From Sitta carolinensis (Eukaryota; Chordata; Aves; Passeriformes; Sittidae), in the NCBI GenBank assembly GCA_032173965.1, contig CM063287.1, forward strand, positions 12,467,859 to 12,531,858: 64,000 nucleotides of DNA, written 5' to 3'. This document shows positions 13,737 to 27,515 of the stretch, in pieces; within the stretch, counting starts at the first letter, position 1; every line of letters starts with the position of its first letter. Made by a program: the position numbers and the translations under genes. The notes under the pieces were generated by a model. The model did not search any database. It worked only from the letters and a program-made list of their open reading frames with translations, and was not told the DNA's origin.

Positions 13737-16700
13737 GGGCTGCTCTGCCTCATCTGCTGCCTTTGGGGACATTGCTTGTTCTGCAATGGCACTGTGCCAT
13801 TTAACAACCCATTGAGGGGGTTTTTTCCTCTTTTGCGCTGGATTTTGCCATCTCTTCTTAGGTATGTGTGGTAACGCGGGTAGAAGTAAGGGCTGAGCTG
13901 TCCAAGCATATTCTCTTTAGTCATTACTTTTGAAATAAGTGATCAGTGAATAAAATCTTCTAAATTACTGTTCTTGGGTTAGCTCCAGTTTAAAGGGGTG
14001 TTGGTCTCCCTCCTGTCAGGTATGTTTTGCGGAGCCATGAATAGGTGATACAATGCTTCGTCGTCCAGCACTGTGGCCGTGTTATCTACATATATACATG
14101 CTGCATCATGTATAATTACAGTCCAGATAGCATTATATGCCATGCAACAGCAGCAAAACTGCATCATGATTTCACTACGTAAAATAAAACAAATTGACTG
14201 GGGTATGATGGGGAGGTTTGTGAAAGCAGCTGATTGCCTTCAACTCTTATGCAGATGACTGATTCATTTCTCAAAAAAGTTCAGTCTCCTCCTTGCTACA
14301 GCCAGAGATGACTTCAATGCTGAATGGCTGTAGTCTTCTATAGGGCTTCATTTAAGGAATCTCCCCCTCCTTGTTTGTGCACTGGGTAGAACAATGCCCT
14401 AGAAATCAAAAATAGAAGGTAGTGTCCCAAAGGCCATGTCTGTCTGCCAGCAGTATGTATGACTTGTTTGGTGGCAAGTGTTTTAGAATTATGAACTCAT
14501 TTGGAAAAATGTAAAACCTGATCTCTTCTCCTAGATTTAATGCTGCCCCTCTTCCTTTTTTTTTATGCTTGTACAGTGCCCTATGAATTTTAATTGTTTT
14601 AATTTACATCCTGTGGCAAGTGGAGCTTCTTACCCACAGTCAGGTTCTCTGCAGCAGATGTTGACAGGCTTAGCTGTTTGCCTCATGGAGATGTGCATCC
14701 TGCTATGCATCTATATTACAATCCAAATCATCCCTTTAGGATACTGTTCTCAGTGCAGCTTTAAATATCTGCAGGCTGTCTTGAGATCTGAGAAGCTTGG
14801 GAGATCCCTAATTCCCATAACCCCACCAGTACTTCCATTTAAAATGGAAACATTCTGTCATAGGTTGAGATTGTGAGAGACTGGAGGTGACAGGGAATGT
14901 GCGATTTTCTTCTAAGATATTTCTCTTTGGGAAGAAATAATGGTATGGGTTGCTCCTTGAAGCCTGTTTTAATTGAAAGTTTTCCCCATTTTCTTTGTGT
15001 AAAAATGGATTTTATTTTTTTCCCCATTAGAGCAGGAATCGGCCTCTTAAAACCCCAAAAACACAAACACACACTCGAATATGTGTAATCCAATCTGACA
15101 GAAACTGATGGAGAGGCTGTAATGCTGCCCTCCAAATGTATGACCTGCTCTGTGTCCCTCCTTAGATTGATGACTGAGTCCACACCTTTGTAGAAGGTGG
15201 CAGTTGCTGAGAAACAGTGCCAAGAGTTGGGAATGCTGGATCTTCAGGCTTCTTGCAGAGTACCACCTTCAGCTCTTGGCTGGGGGCATGGGCAGGGTGT
15301 GGGAGCTAAAGCTAAGGAGCACCCATGTCAGGCCTTCCACAGAAACAGGTGGTGATAATCTGCACTTATTTATACTTCCAAAGTTACAAATTGAGTAATG
15401 ACAGATAAGCTAGAATTATGGTTGAGGTAGGAGTGCTAGACCAGGAGGCAGATTAGTTACATGCAAAAGTTAGTTTTGTAAATCTAGTTGGTATCTCACA
15501 GGTCATAAATCTCAAGAAAATGTGTGTTCTGCCCTTTCATGTTCTTTGTTTTCTTTTAAAATTAAATTTTATCATAGTGCTATGATACATTTAAAAACTT
15601 GAAAATATATCATGTTGCTACTCTGCTAGTTGCTTGAAGTGTATTAAAATAGATAAAAAGTCTGCAAGCCAACTTTGTTTTCTTACCTGGGGTGCATGCC
15701 AAATGCAAAAGCAAGACTCGCTCAAAGAAACCTGCTTTTCAATGGAAATACGATTTACTGAAATTGAGTGAATTTAAAGCCCTGAAATGAACCTATTTTT
15801 CAGATATTAAATTTGCCATAGCACAGGATGTAACAAATAATTTCAATTCATAGGTTGATTTAATTCTGTCACTGCAGCTGAAACTTTTTTTAATTAAAAA
15901 TTTAAAACGAAGACTTGTAAGACTGCTTCCCACACCATCTCCTTTTCTCATCTCAAGGTAAACTGGAAAGATTAAGTATCCATTACAATTCAAGCTATTA
16001 CCATGTAATGCCTCGTGTGTACACACACACAGGCTTCCATCTCCCAATGAAATCTTGTGTTGAAGAGATTTGTTGGTATGGGAGCTATAGGTCTACATCT
16101 ATGCTTTTAATAATATACTTTTTTGTATTCTTTAATCAATTTTATCATCAATAGGATACTGTTCTACTCCTTTCTGTGTTTTTCTATTGACTCTATTAAA
16201 AAATAAAATATAGCTTCCACATTCTGTTCTGTAAATTCTGATGTAATTGGTAATCTGAATAGTTAATTAATGCCAAGTATGGCTTTAGGGATGCCAGAGT
16301 TTAAAAACCAAATATGCTGAAGTGATTCTTTAAAAGGAAGCTTTGCAATTTGCCTGTGCAGTAAGTTAAATTTTAATGTAAATTTGAAGGAACAGGAATT
16401 TGCATACAGAAATCTATTATGTGTGCATTGTGTTTTTAATGAATGCTTGGTAAGTTGAAAGATTGCAAATACATAAACCTCCAGAGGTTTAATAGTTTAG
16501 AAAATAAAACCAAAACTTTAACATAAGGTGCTATGTGTGCTTTTACGTTTCATGGTGAACCTGCACATTTCTAAGGGAGGCCAGTCAAAACCTATCTTTA
16601 CACAGGAGTTTTTCCAGGATTTGTTAAAATCTGGGTTTACTACATGGGAAAAATGTTGGTTTGCAGGGGAGTAAATGACAAACTAGAGTACTGAAAGTCC

Positions 16701-19700
16701 TGGGGTTTTGTTTTATTCATCTGAAATGTTTCCTTTGGGCAGAGCTGATTGAAAGAAAAGGAAAGGCTTAGATGAGAGATCTGAGCTACAGCTGACTGGC
16801 AAACAGCCTGCACATTCAACCCCAGTTTATGGATTATTGATTGGAGAGGAGATGAAGTGCAGCTCCTATTCTCAAGGCAAGCAGACTGCCTTACACAGAG
16901 TGCAGCTTAACTTTCTTTCTTAATTAGTGTGGAATACATAATGTGTGTGGAAAAAAGGAGGTCTTGTTAACAGGTCAGAAGAAGTTACTTTAGCCTCTGT
17001 ATTGCCTGTCGCGATGAAAGCAAAGTCAGGAAAATCAACCTGGATTTTTTGTTTTGACTTAGTTTATGAACATAAGTTTCTCTTTGTATACATACACATA
17101 TATGTTCTGTATATACATATTTTTCACTTGAGTACCTCATCAGGTTTAAAAAATTAGGAGTTTATCACAGAAGTCTAAATTCATTTCAACAGTGCAATTA
17201 AAAGCACTGAAATATTATAAACAGAGGTGGTTCTGCAAGGAGTGGACAGTGAAACCTGATTCAACACACCTCCTTTCCCCAAGAATTACCAACAAACCAA
17301 ACTACCAACTACTCTCACCTGACCCCAGCAACAACTAACCAAGGTCTAAAAATTATGATTTTGAATTTATTGGAAAACAGATCATAAAAATGGCATCTTG
17401 GGCAACATGTTGAAATCATAAACATTTGGGTAAACTATGAAAATAAATAGTTTGTACTAATAAAGGAAAATAGTGTGGTGTCCCCTCAACCCTCTAAACT
17501 TAGTCTACTATGAAGCAAGTGCTTGTCTGTAGTTATGACCTGAATATATAATATTCTACATGCATTTTTCTTTTCTTCAGCGTAGCCCATGGGATTTTGA
17601 ATTAAACTCCATTTTCATATCTAGTTGGCAGAGAATTTGTGCAGAAATTAAATTAGAGGGCTCTGCTGGCTTCTGCTGTGTTTGCTGTAGAAACCAGGGA
17701 GGTGAATGTAAGATTGATGATATGAAGGAGCAAGGTTGCCCTGATCTGGTAATGCCATCAGAGTGGGGTAATCCTTAAAGGAAATCTTGGGTTGTTTTTT
17801 TTTCTGTCATCTTGGGCAAGGGTTTTGCAGTCCTATGTCTTTGAAATTTTTTAGCATGCTAAAAAGGCCAATTTATTTACTGTCATGATTTCAGAACCCA
17901 GCAGGTATTAGCTTGTACAGATTAGTGAAACGTTATTTGTGTTGCTGTAGGGAAAATTCTTGAACATGAGAAATAACATAGATAGATGGCTGAAGTGCCA
18001 TGTGGCAAAGCAAGGAGATGGAACATAATACTTTGCAGTTCAGGTGTGAAAAATGTGAGAGCTTCTATGGTTAAGGTGGGTATCAAAAAACCCCACCCAG
18101 AACTCAATACACAACCTTTTTTTTTCATAGGTGTTCATCAGGAGGGCAAGGATGAAGTCAACGTAATCAGGATGGGAGATGATGATAAGAAATATGTTTG
18201 AGGTTTTCTGTCCTAGGATAAAACTTTAGCTGACAAAGAAAAAACTTAATTGGTTGGAAATGTAAGAAAAGGTCAGGGAGTCATCTAGAATTTATAGAAG
18301 TCTTTAGAAAAGATAGTTGCTTTATTTCGCACCATCATATTTTTAATGTAATTAATTATAATGATTTGACTAGTGCAGGGCACTGCTGTGGGAGAAACTT
18401 TGTGGAGGGAAGAAGCCTGTCAGAGAGGTTTATTTGGTGTCTGACAGACTTTACAAGGGCAGATACTGCGTTCTTGTATAATCCTAATTTTAGTGTAAAG
18501 TCAGGGGTAGTTTGCTTAAGTTTACTAACCTGCAGGAATGTGGGAGTGTGTTAAATGATTTGTCATGTATGTTATATTAATTATTTTCCTCAAAAAAAAT
18601 TCACCTGTCCCTCAATAGGATGAAATTCTGATTTTTGTGATTGCAAGTGTTGTGCCTGACAGCCTGAGTCACCACAGTGCCACGGTGGTTGTCCCCCTGC
18701 CATGAGCCACGTGATGAGCAGTAAATGGAGCTCATGGACTCCTTCATGGGGCCGGTGAACACTAATTATTCTGTGAACACCTTGTAGCATAACGGTATTG
18801 AAATGAAACTCATGGATGCAATTCAGAGTAAGAGGTCCTATAATACAGTAATGGAAAAAGAAATTACTATTTTCTACACCGTGTGAGTTATTCGTTGTTT
18901 ATATTTAGTACACTGGCGCATTAAAAAAAAATTGCAAGCCAAGATAACTGAGGACAGCAGTTCATAGTAAGAACAGGTATAAAATTATATACTAATGCAG
19001 ATAACACTTGCTAAATATACCTGGAGAAGAGTTCTTCTAATGATTGTGCTAAGTAACATAAGTATTGATTTGTTTATTAGTATAATAATCTTTATGGATA
19101 CTACATGACCGGGAATGATTTAATTCTAAGTTCAGAGGTCAATTTTGTCTACCCATTCCGTGAGCCACTGTTTTGTTTTGGGTTTACCACCAGTTGTCTC
19201 TCTGATCACAGTACCTATGTCTAGAGCTGTACTGCCTTTGCTTGATGAATGCTCATGATAGTCAGAAGAATACATTGTTTTGAAATCTCTTTAAGGTTAA
19301 ACTTTCACTGGCGAAGATTGACAGCTGTTGAAACTACTATAATGAGGATTTTGCTCACACTGTCTGTGCAAATTTATCACTGAAGTTTACTTTTCTCATT
19401 TACCTGTGGAAGCATTTACTTCTGATGTTGTTCCTGCTGTTATCTACAGCTGTGTTCCTTTCCTTATCAAAACAACATTGGCTTCTGTACTTTGTATTAA
19501 TATAAAAAATTCAAGTTGGTGCAACAAATAATGGTAGAAAGGCAAAGGCAGTAATCCTTAAAAATAGTCAGGATCTTGTTATTTGTTCTGCAGTGTTTTC
19601 CATGGCTACACATGGCCTATGAAATATGATTTGAGAAGAACTGGAGAGCTGTTTTGCCAGCTGTTACTCATGATGTCCTCAGCAGACCTTTTTCTTCTCA

Positions 19701-22700
19701 CTGATGTACATGCACAGGGAGGCATCAATAACTAGTATTGATGGATGGGAGAGTTGTTGAGGTCGAAATCACTTGGTTGCTGTGTGAACAGACCAACTTG
19801 GAGCACTCTGTTAGGAAGTGTTCCAGATCCACTTGTCTGTGCTTCCTGCAGTATGAGCATGAATTCCCTCATTTGGGAGTAGTTTAGGATCAAGAACTTC
19901 ATGGAGCCTTTCAGAGACTTACAGTATTGCCAAGGTCCAATTAACCACTTGAAGCACCTCGAAGGTCAGTGGCGGTTTACTTGAGGTGGGAAGCTGTCAT
20001 CCTGCATTTTGTCAATTCCTGTTTGTTTCTGCCATCATCCACCTGACTACACAGCAATATGCAGAGCCAGGCTTCTTTTTCTCTTCATAGGGTTTGGGCT
20101 GTTTATTTTAATAAAGCAGTGACTACAACTGGTTTTTTCCATGTATACTGCATATAAATGTATGACTTTATAGGACACAGAGTGGAAACTATAACAATGT
20201 ATGCAGAATTCCAGAAAGGAGGAGATGAACACATTTGCACAGTAGCAAAGCTTTATTTGGCACGTAGACTCATCCAGGTAAATGAAAAATGTGAATCATA
20301 ATCAAAGGAAATTAGTTGTGGAAAGGGACATCCTAATTCACTTGCTGATTGGACTTGTCTTTGTTTGTCTTTTTAACCTTGGCAACTTCTTAGTTTTGTT
20401 CTACGTTGTCCTTTTGTCATGAAGGAAGTCTTATTTTTAGTTCTAATTTTGAACCTCAGATAAAAAGGAAAAATACAAGCAGCTCAGTCCTGCCCCACCC
20501 CCTGAACACTTAGTGTAAAAGCTTGTTAATTGAAACCTATGTAAGAAATGTAATGTATAAAGAGAGGATAATTTTTCTTTATCTCATAGATCACTTCAAA
20601 AGCTGAGGGAACTTTTCTCTCATTATCATGAAGTACTAGTAAACAGGCTGTTAATATGTATTTCCATTCTTTAGTCTTTCTGCCTACTGATAGAAAATTC
20701 TCTCACATTGCTTATCATGCTTTCCTGTTCTGTTTCCAGTACAGTGACAGCTTTACTTATGTCAATTTGAGCTAGTTTACATTAATATGTTTGCTGTAAA
20801 GTATTCAAATGCCTACTGAAAATCCTTTAAGCTCTACCAAAATGGAGATGGCCTGATCTGGAGCATCTTTGATAAACCAGTGTGACTCATCCCTGCTATG
20901 ACAGCTTCCCTCAGAAAAGCAGTGAGTGGAGAGATTCTCTGTTTGTTGTTTTTTTTTTTTTCTGTTAGATTAAGTGATGTGCTTTAGAGATCTGTCTGTA
21001 GTAATATTTGGTGATTCTTTCTAGGCTTTTGGTTTTAAACTCAGTTGGTGTTTGAATGGCAGACTGGTGGGAATGGAGGTGCTGCAAGAAAAGTTATGGC
21101 CTTTGAGGAGAAGATATTTTGTCTTATATGAGAGTACTAAAACTTGAATGCGATCTTGAGTATGATTTATAGTTTTTACTGATACTATGCATAATATTTA
21201 AGAAATTAAGAATACTAAACCATGTTTGTTTTAGGCACTAACATATCTCATATATGTAAGAATCAGCTTACAGTTGCTTCCTGGAAGCAAAAGAATGGTG
21301 TCTTTAAATGGGGTTAATAACAAAAGTGATGTCTGTAAACTAGCTGAAATAACAAGGTAAAGTGAACCAATAAAAAGTAAAATTGTAACTAAATCTATGG
21401 AATTTTATTGGTTTGGGAATTGATAAGAAATGCTTCAAGGTTTTGAATGGACTATTTTGTGGATGTGCCTTTTTTCACTTTGTGTATTTACTGTATAAAC
21501 ACCTGTGAATGTGTGAGCTCAGAGACTTTCTCTGAAAATTCCTGTTAAATCCATGATTGGATTTTGCAGCCTGTGTAACTCTTCCCTTGTCCATGTTTTC
21601 TTTACCAGTTTGCAGAATAGCAGCAAATGACTTGTCAGGTCTGCAGTGAATAACAGGAGTGGGTTATCAAGTTGTGGAAGTTTCTGGTGCACTTTCCATT
21701 TCACTCTTATAGTGGTCATTACTTTTTTCCACTTCAAGTTGCACCACTTCCTAATAACCAGTTTTACTGGAACACTTGCTTTCCTTGAGGAGAATAAAGC
21801 AACTTTCAGGACACATGGAGCAGATTTGCAAATGCCACACAAAAATGTCTCAAGTAAGAATCAGAAGTTCTGTTTCATACTCTTCCTGTCATTGAATGAT
21901 AGTTTACGTCTTGTCTAAGCATTCATTAAGCAAATTACATTAAATGACACTGTTCAGGGATGACATAGTACTTAGTGTGGCCAAAGGTGATATAATCTAG
22001 CCCACATGCCAGCTTCCAGTTTGTATCAGCTGAACAATAATAAAAATGAAATAGCTTAATTGGTACTTCTGGGATTTGCTGAAAATATGCTACGGAGGCA
22101 TACACTGAACTGTGTTCAAAATAGCAAGACAAATATCTGTGCTGCAATATTTAAAATTTGCTATGCCTGGGGGACTTACTTTTCCCTTTCTTTTTTTCTC
22201 CCCTCTTCCTCTTGGCTTTTCCCTCTGAAGCAGTATTTGGGTTTCACTGGGAAGAATGTTCTTTATCACGGTAAATACTGTTCAGTGTGACATTTTTTTA
22301 GGGAAATAGTGTGCTTGGGAGTGTCTCCTTCCAGGCCCAATGACTCAGAAAGCTCTGAAAATATACCATGGTGTGGAAAACTTCAGAAGCCTTGCAGGAG
22401 GAATTGCTGGTGACTAATTTAGTGACAAAACAGGGGCATCAGATGCATTTTGTGCTGGTGGCTCACCTGTGCTTTAGCTTATTACATCCTCACAGTGTAT
22501 CTGATGGACACCAGTGTAATTTGAAAGAGCTGCTTACCCTTCTTACTATTTGTTACCTCAAAATATATATCTGATATGTATACAATATTCATAATCAATA
22601 TTTAATAATCTCTTTTAATATCCTGTCTGCTGTATGTTTGCACAAATTACACTGAAACTAACTTTTGTCTTCTGTAAAATCTCTTTATTGTTCAAGATTC

Positions 22701-24120
22701 GAGATTATTTATGTTAATTTAAAAGTCAATAAAGAACCTGCTGATAAAAGTTCAAGATCTGATACTTAGAAGAGCAATATATACTTATGCAGCACATTCC
22801 AGCTGAATAAAAAAGAACACAAAGACTCTCAGTTAATCATTTTATGCAATTTAAAAACCTGAGTAAAGTAGAGAAACTGGTCCAGATAATGCTACACTGA
22901 TAGGGTGTTGAGATGAGATCGTGCCCAGTGAAGAAGGACCCTGTTCTTTTGAAATAGAAGTTAAGATCCATCTGTCTGGCCAAGTTAACCTTTTGGGGGT
23001 TTATGTCTATTGTAGACACATTAACAAAGATCATTATTCCAGCCTGTACTTTTTGTTTTGGAGGTCCCTATGGAAAAAGAAGACAACTGTTCTGTTGTGC
23101 AGTTGGGAGATGGCTTTAATATTTATTTCAGTGTTTCTGAGAAACTTAGATTTGAGTTGAATTTTATTTGGTTACAACTGTTAAACAGACTCTGGTGACT
23201 AAGGATCCTGCAAATAATTGAAAGAACACACATGTCAAGAAAGGGAAATAATCATCATAATAATAATAGTGAATTTAATTATTGAAATAATGTCAGGGAT
23301 TCAGTTCTAGTAAGCACCAGTGAAATAATTTAGGCTAGGTTTTGCAAATATCGATGCTAGAGAATGATCTAGACACTGTTAATTGAGTGTCCTTAATCAT
23401 GGAGTGAGAAATACTACACTGAGACTATACCTGTCTTGAGTGGCTTTCAAGAAAACAAAATCTTGGCCTTAAGCAATACCTCTTAATGTGCAAAGGTGTT
23501 AGGTAGAGCTTTACCGGAAATGCTGGAATTTGGCAGAATCAAAGAAGTTAAGAGCAAGGTTCTGAAAAAATATCCAATTAGATGGTTAATTATCACCTAC
23601 ACTAGATGCATAAAAGCACAGTGGAATTAACTTCACTCTTCCTGGGCTGTTTTAAGTGTTTTGACAAAAGCAATCTTTGTAAGAACTGAACAATAAGACA
23701 TACATTTTGTAATGAGAACATCTGTCTTGGATAAATAAAGTTGCACAGATACATGTCTGGAACATGGAGTGACTTTAAAAATTTGATTGCAAAGCTTATG
23801 TATCCTGAGGTTTTAAAATCTGCTAGAACAATCTTCTGACTTTGGATAATGCTTTCTCTGTTAGCTCCTTTAATAGCAGCAATTATTAGTAATTTCTGCA
23901 AGGGGCCTGTGAGTCAGGAGAAATTGCTGTTTATTTTTGTTTTACCAAGTTAGTTGTAAATTAAAATAAAATAATCTGTTTGTCTAGTAGGTCCATTTTC
24001 AAGGACAGTACTCCCTTCACTGTTTTAAATGTCACTGAGAGGAGCAACACCAGAACCTGTACAGTGAGTTAGCTGAGGTTTAGAGCTGCTGTTTGACTCT
24101 TGAATTGGAAAGTGGTATGT
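13737..24120. other. Non-coding AT-rich DNA, no recognisable gene
   Basis: No gene or RNA is recognisable in this interval. It contains a short alternating GTGTGTACACACACAC run at 16,015-16,030, an exon-like segment at 17,581-17,701 that I list as a finding only, an E-box CACGTG near 18.7 kb and a T13 run at 20,949-20,961. Open frames on both strands, including a 107-codon minus frame ending at 21,519, have no recognisable domains. Confidence 0.65.
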
Positions 24121-24679
24121 TGTCCTGGTTTTGGCTGGGATAGTGTTAAATTTCTTCTTTGTAGCTGCTACAGTGTAGTGTGTTGGACTTGTATGAAAGT
24201 AGTATTGATTACCACACTGATGTTTTAGTTGCTGCTCAGTGGTGCTTAATTTAAGTCAAGGACCTTTGAGTTTCCCCTGCTCTGCCTCCAAGGCGGTGCA
24301 CATGGGTTTGGGAGGGAGCACAGTCAGGGCAGCTGCCCGAAGTGGCCAAAGGAATATTCTCCAGCATGGAGCATCGTGCTCAGTGTAAGAACTGGTGGGG
24401 GTTGCTGGGGGATGCCAGGTGCTGCTGGGGGCCAGGCTGGGCATCGTTCAGCAGGTGCTGAGCAATGGTCGTGTTTATGACTCATCTTTATTACTCTCTC
24501 TCTTTTGTATTTCCCTTCTCTTTGTTATTGCCCCTCTCACTGTTACTATTATCATCATCATTATCTTTTACTTTAGTTCTTTTTTTTTTTCCCATTCTCC
24601 TCCCCATCCCACCATAGGGGAGTAGTGTGAGGGAGTGTCTGTATGCTACTTAGTTGCTGACTGGGGTTAAACCAGAACA
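24121..24679 (+). mobile_element. Solo LTR of an avian ERVL-type endogenous retrovirus
   Basis: The element starts with TGTCCTGGTTTTGGCTGG and ends with GGGGTTAAACCAGAACA, so its termini are imperfect inverted repeats of the TG...CA type. The internal order of motifs matches, from memory, the common avian ERVL LTR group: a GATGTTTTAGTTGCTGCT block, a GTCAAGGAC block, a TGGCCAAAGGAATATTC block, a GGCTGGGCATCG block, a T-rich and CAT-repeat segment, then CCCATCCCACC and CTTAGTTGCTGACTGG. The flanks TATGT and TAGGA agree at 3 of 5 positions, compatible with a decayed 5-bp target duplication. The position where this LTR group normally carries its TATA box reads GTGTAAGAACTGG, so the promoter looks broken, and the usual poly(A) segment seems deleted. 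An AP-1-like TGACTCA lies at 24,478-24,484. No internal viral genes flank it, so it is a solo LTR left by LTR-LTR recombination. Confidence 0.85.
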
Positions 24680-27515
24680 TAGGAAAATAAAATGGAAATT
24701 GAGGTTAAGAAAAAACAAAGACAGTTGTTACTATTCATTTCTGTTTTTTCCAACTGCCCGTCAGCAGTGGTGCCAGACAGACCAAACATTTAAGTATCTA
24801 ATTAAAAATGAGTAAATGTTATTGAGGAAAAACATGCAAGAGGCAAATAATGTCAACCAAAATTAAAAAATTCTCATTCAGTTATAAATAAGGTGTTAGA
24901 ACTGAAAATATGCACATACTGGGAGCTAAGGAACAGAACATGCAGAAGATGATACTTGGATATTAGTGCCCTGATATTAGTGTAGTTCTCCCTGCTGCTG
25001 CAGTTACAGACCAAACCCTGCAGTAAATTCCTTGGCCAGTCCTCGGGAGCAGCCCTCGTAGCTGTAGGGGGTTCAGCCTCAGTTCATGGTGCCTTCAGTA
25101 TGACCCACTGCAAACTGATGAGGGTGCATGGCATATTCTTTGGTTTTCACTTTTAAGCTGCTTGGAAGATACTGGTATATTAGTAAATGAGCAAGTCAGC
25201 ATAACAGAGGAGACTTGAAAGTTACTGCCCTTCACAGTGTTCCCAGAACTGAAGCCAAGGGTTTTGCTAACTGCATTTAGGTACTTTTGGTGAAAAGGAT
25301 CTGGCCTGCCTTAGTATTTCATCACATGAGATTCTCACTTGAGAATGTGTCTTGCAACTCCCAAACAGCTTGCTCTGTCATTACCTGAATTGCAGTAATC
25401 CTCTGAAATAAGGAAGTAGCGGCTACATGTTGGGAATATAAAGAACTTTATAAATACAAGACTAATTAGAAAAGAAAATAAACTTAGTAGAAGAAATTTC
25501 CATGTTGACAATACAAATTCTACGGACTTGACCTAATTTGGATTTTCCTGAAGTCAGTGGTACAAGGTAATAGAATTGGGCCAAAGCTGAGTCCCTTGAA
25601 GTCCCACTTCTGCAGAAATTTGATTTCAAGTTGTTTCTAATAACAACTCTTCTCCATTTTTGTGCTCAATCTTGATTTTTGTCATCCCTCTTTAGCAGAA
25701 AGGTACTGTCTCAGTGTGGCTGGGATCCCAAATGTGCCAATTCTAGAAGGCAAAGCATGAAGAAATATGGGTAACAATGAAATAATAGATTTGTCCCTCT
25801 TGCAGTCCTCCCTCTCATTTTCCTGACATAGAGGATGAGAGAGAACTCGGGGATAAAATATGGGACAAAAACTTCCTGGTTTGCATGGTAGATCCATTCC
25901 TGAAGTGGAAGTACACACTGTAACTGTGTAGTACATGATAAGTTTCAGAGCTGTCAAAATATGCTTTCTTTATTATGAAGGAGCTCTTAAGCACTGTCAA
26001 GCTTTCTGTGGTGTGATCACAGAACAGCTACATCCACACCACAGGGCACCCTTTATCAAAGTATTAGTTTTCACCCTTCAGTTGAAGATGACTTTAAGAG
26101 GCAACCTTATTTTTGTCAAGACAATAGGAATACTGGTGATAAATACATGCTGCTCTGGTAATACAGAGTGATCATTAATATACACCATACCTTTAAATTA
26201 TACCATACCTTTATGTTGGTGGGGTTTTTACCCCTGTTGTTTAGAACTTCGATGGTGGTTTACTTCTCTGTAAGAAGGGAATCAATTTCTGTAATGAAGA
26301 GGGTTGGTCGTTTCCATGAGTTGGTGCAGATGATCTTTTGATTCAGCAAAAGCAGTATGTATGTTTATTGGCCTCAAAACATTTGACTGGTGGCTGAAAT
26401 GCCATTTAAGGACTTAGGAACGGCTCCTAGGTTGTATTAAAAAAACCCTCAAAAAACAGTCTAAAGTTCATAGTGATGACAGCTGTTATTCAGGCCTGTT
26501 GGATGTCATATTTGAATTTTGGCTAGTGCACATTAACCGTATTTGTGTGTTCCTATGCATGCACATATGTAAATGAGCTATAGGTTGCCTGCATAACATA
26601 AGAGAATTGACTTTCTAAATACATAAAATTGTTAGCATAAAGCCATTTATGTTTCAGAATCTTGTTTTCTGCACTAATAGCTACAAGCAAAGTTGTTGGT
26701 ACATTTATTTTTAGATTTAATGAATTTCCCTTTCTCTTGCTGTTATCTATGAAGTATTTCTTTGTGGTGTTGTACAATTACGGCAGTAACTTTTGGTAGT
26801 TCAAGCAATGTTAAATGCTGATAGACTTAGTATGTTTAAACCTTTTTCAGGTGAATTTATTGCTTTGGCAGTGGATCAGTGCTGGCAGTCTTGGAGGCCT
26901 GACTTTCCAGGTCTGTTCAGCTGTCACCTCCCCTCACACCCATACGTGTCTTTACTCTTTTCAAGCTTCATATTCTAACATTCTGGACAATTATTGTGGT
27001 TTTTTAGAGTTTCTCTGAACATGGAATTAATAAAAGTTTCCATCTATGACTGCAGTTTCAATACTATTTTCCTTATTTATTTAGGAAAAAAGTTAAAAAA
27101 ATAATTTTGGATTGCTCTTGTAGCCTGATCTAGATTGTGCTGACCAGTTTCAGGAATGGATGCTGAACTGTTTCTAAATCCCTGAGGTAGGTTCCCTCCT
27201 TAACGGTCAGCCCTACCAGAGATTTCTCCTTGATATTTTGTTTTCTGCATATCAGTTGCTGTGCTGTAGCATGTCAGTTTTCACTTTTGCTCTTGTGTTC
27301 CAACTGTTGTCCTTCAGCCATTACTGAACCTAGTGAGTACTGGTTAACCAGAAAGTTAATAAGGGAGGTTTTGTAGTCTTGGAAGTCTAAGATCAAGGGG
27401 CAAACAGAGAGAACACAGCTGACCAACCAGTAATGCCATCTAGGGAATAAAAAAGGTTTTTAGCCCTTTCAAATCTCCTGGTGACTTAGCACATCTCTAT
27501 TAAATTGCAGGTTTG
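24680..27515. other. Non-coding AT-rich DNA, no recognisable gene
   Basis: Nothing gene-like is recognisable. Small local repeats are present: GATATTAGTG occurs twice with a 4-nt gap near 24.96 kb, and an 18-bp period duplication carrying ACCATACCTTTA is found at about 26,184-26,214. Confidence 0.65.

Noticed and set aside
15561..15600. AATAAA-like and AT-rich words throughout the window as gene poly(A) signals
   Set aside because: The hexamer is frequent by chance in AT-rich DNA. Only the one inside the long LTR has a context that supports it.
19514..19535. AGTTGGTGCAACAAATAATGG resembling a mariner terminal repeat
   Set aside because: Only about 15 positions agree, there is no TA target duplication, no matching second end and no transposase remnant; probably coincidence.
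24256..24444. Minus-strand open frame within the ERVL-type LTR
   Set aside because: It lies entirely inside a recognised LTR, which has no coding capacity in this family.
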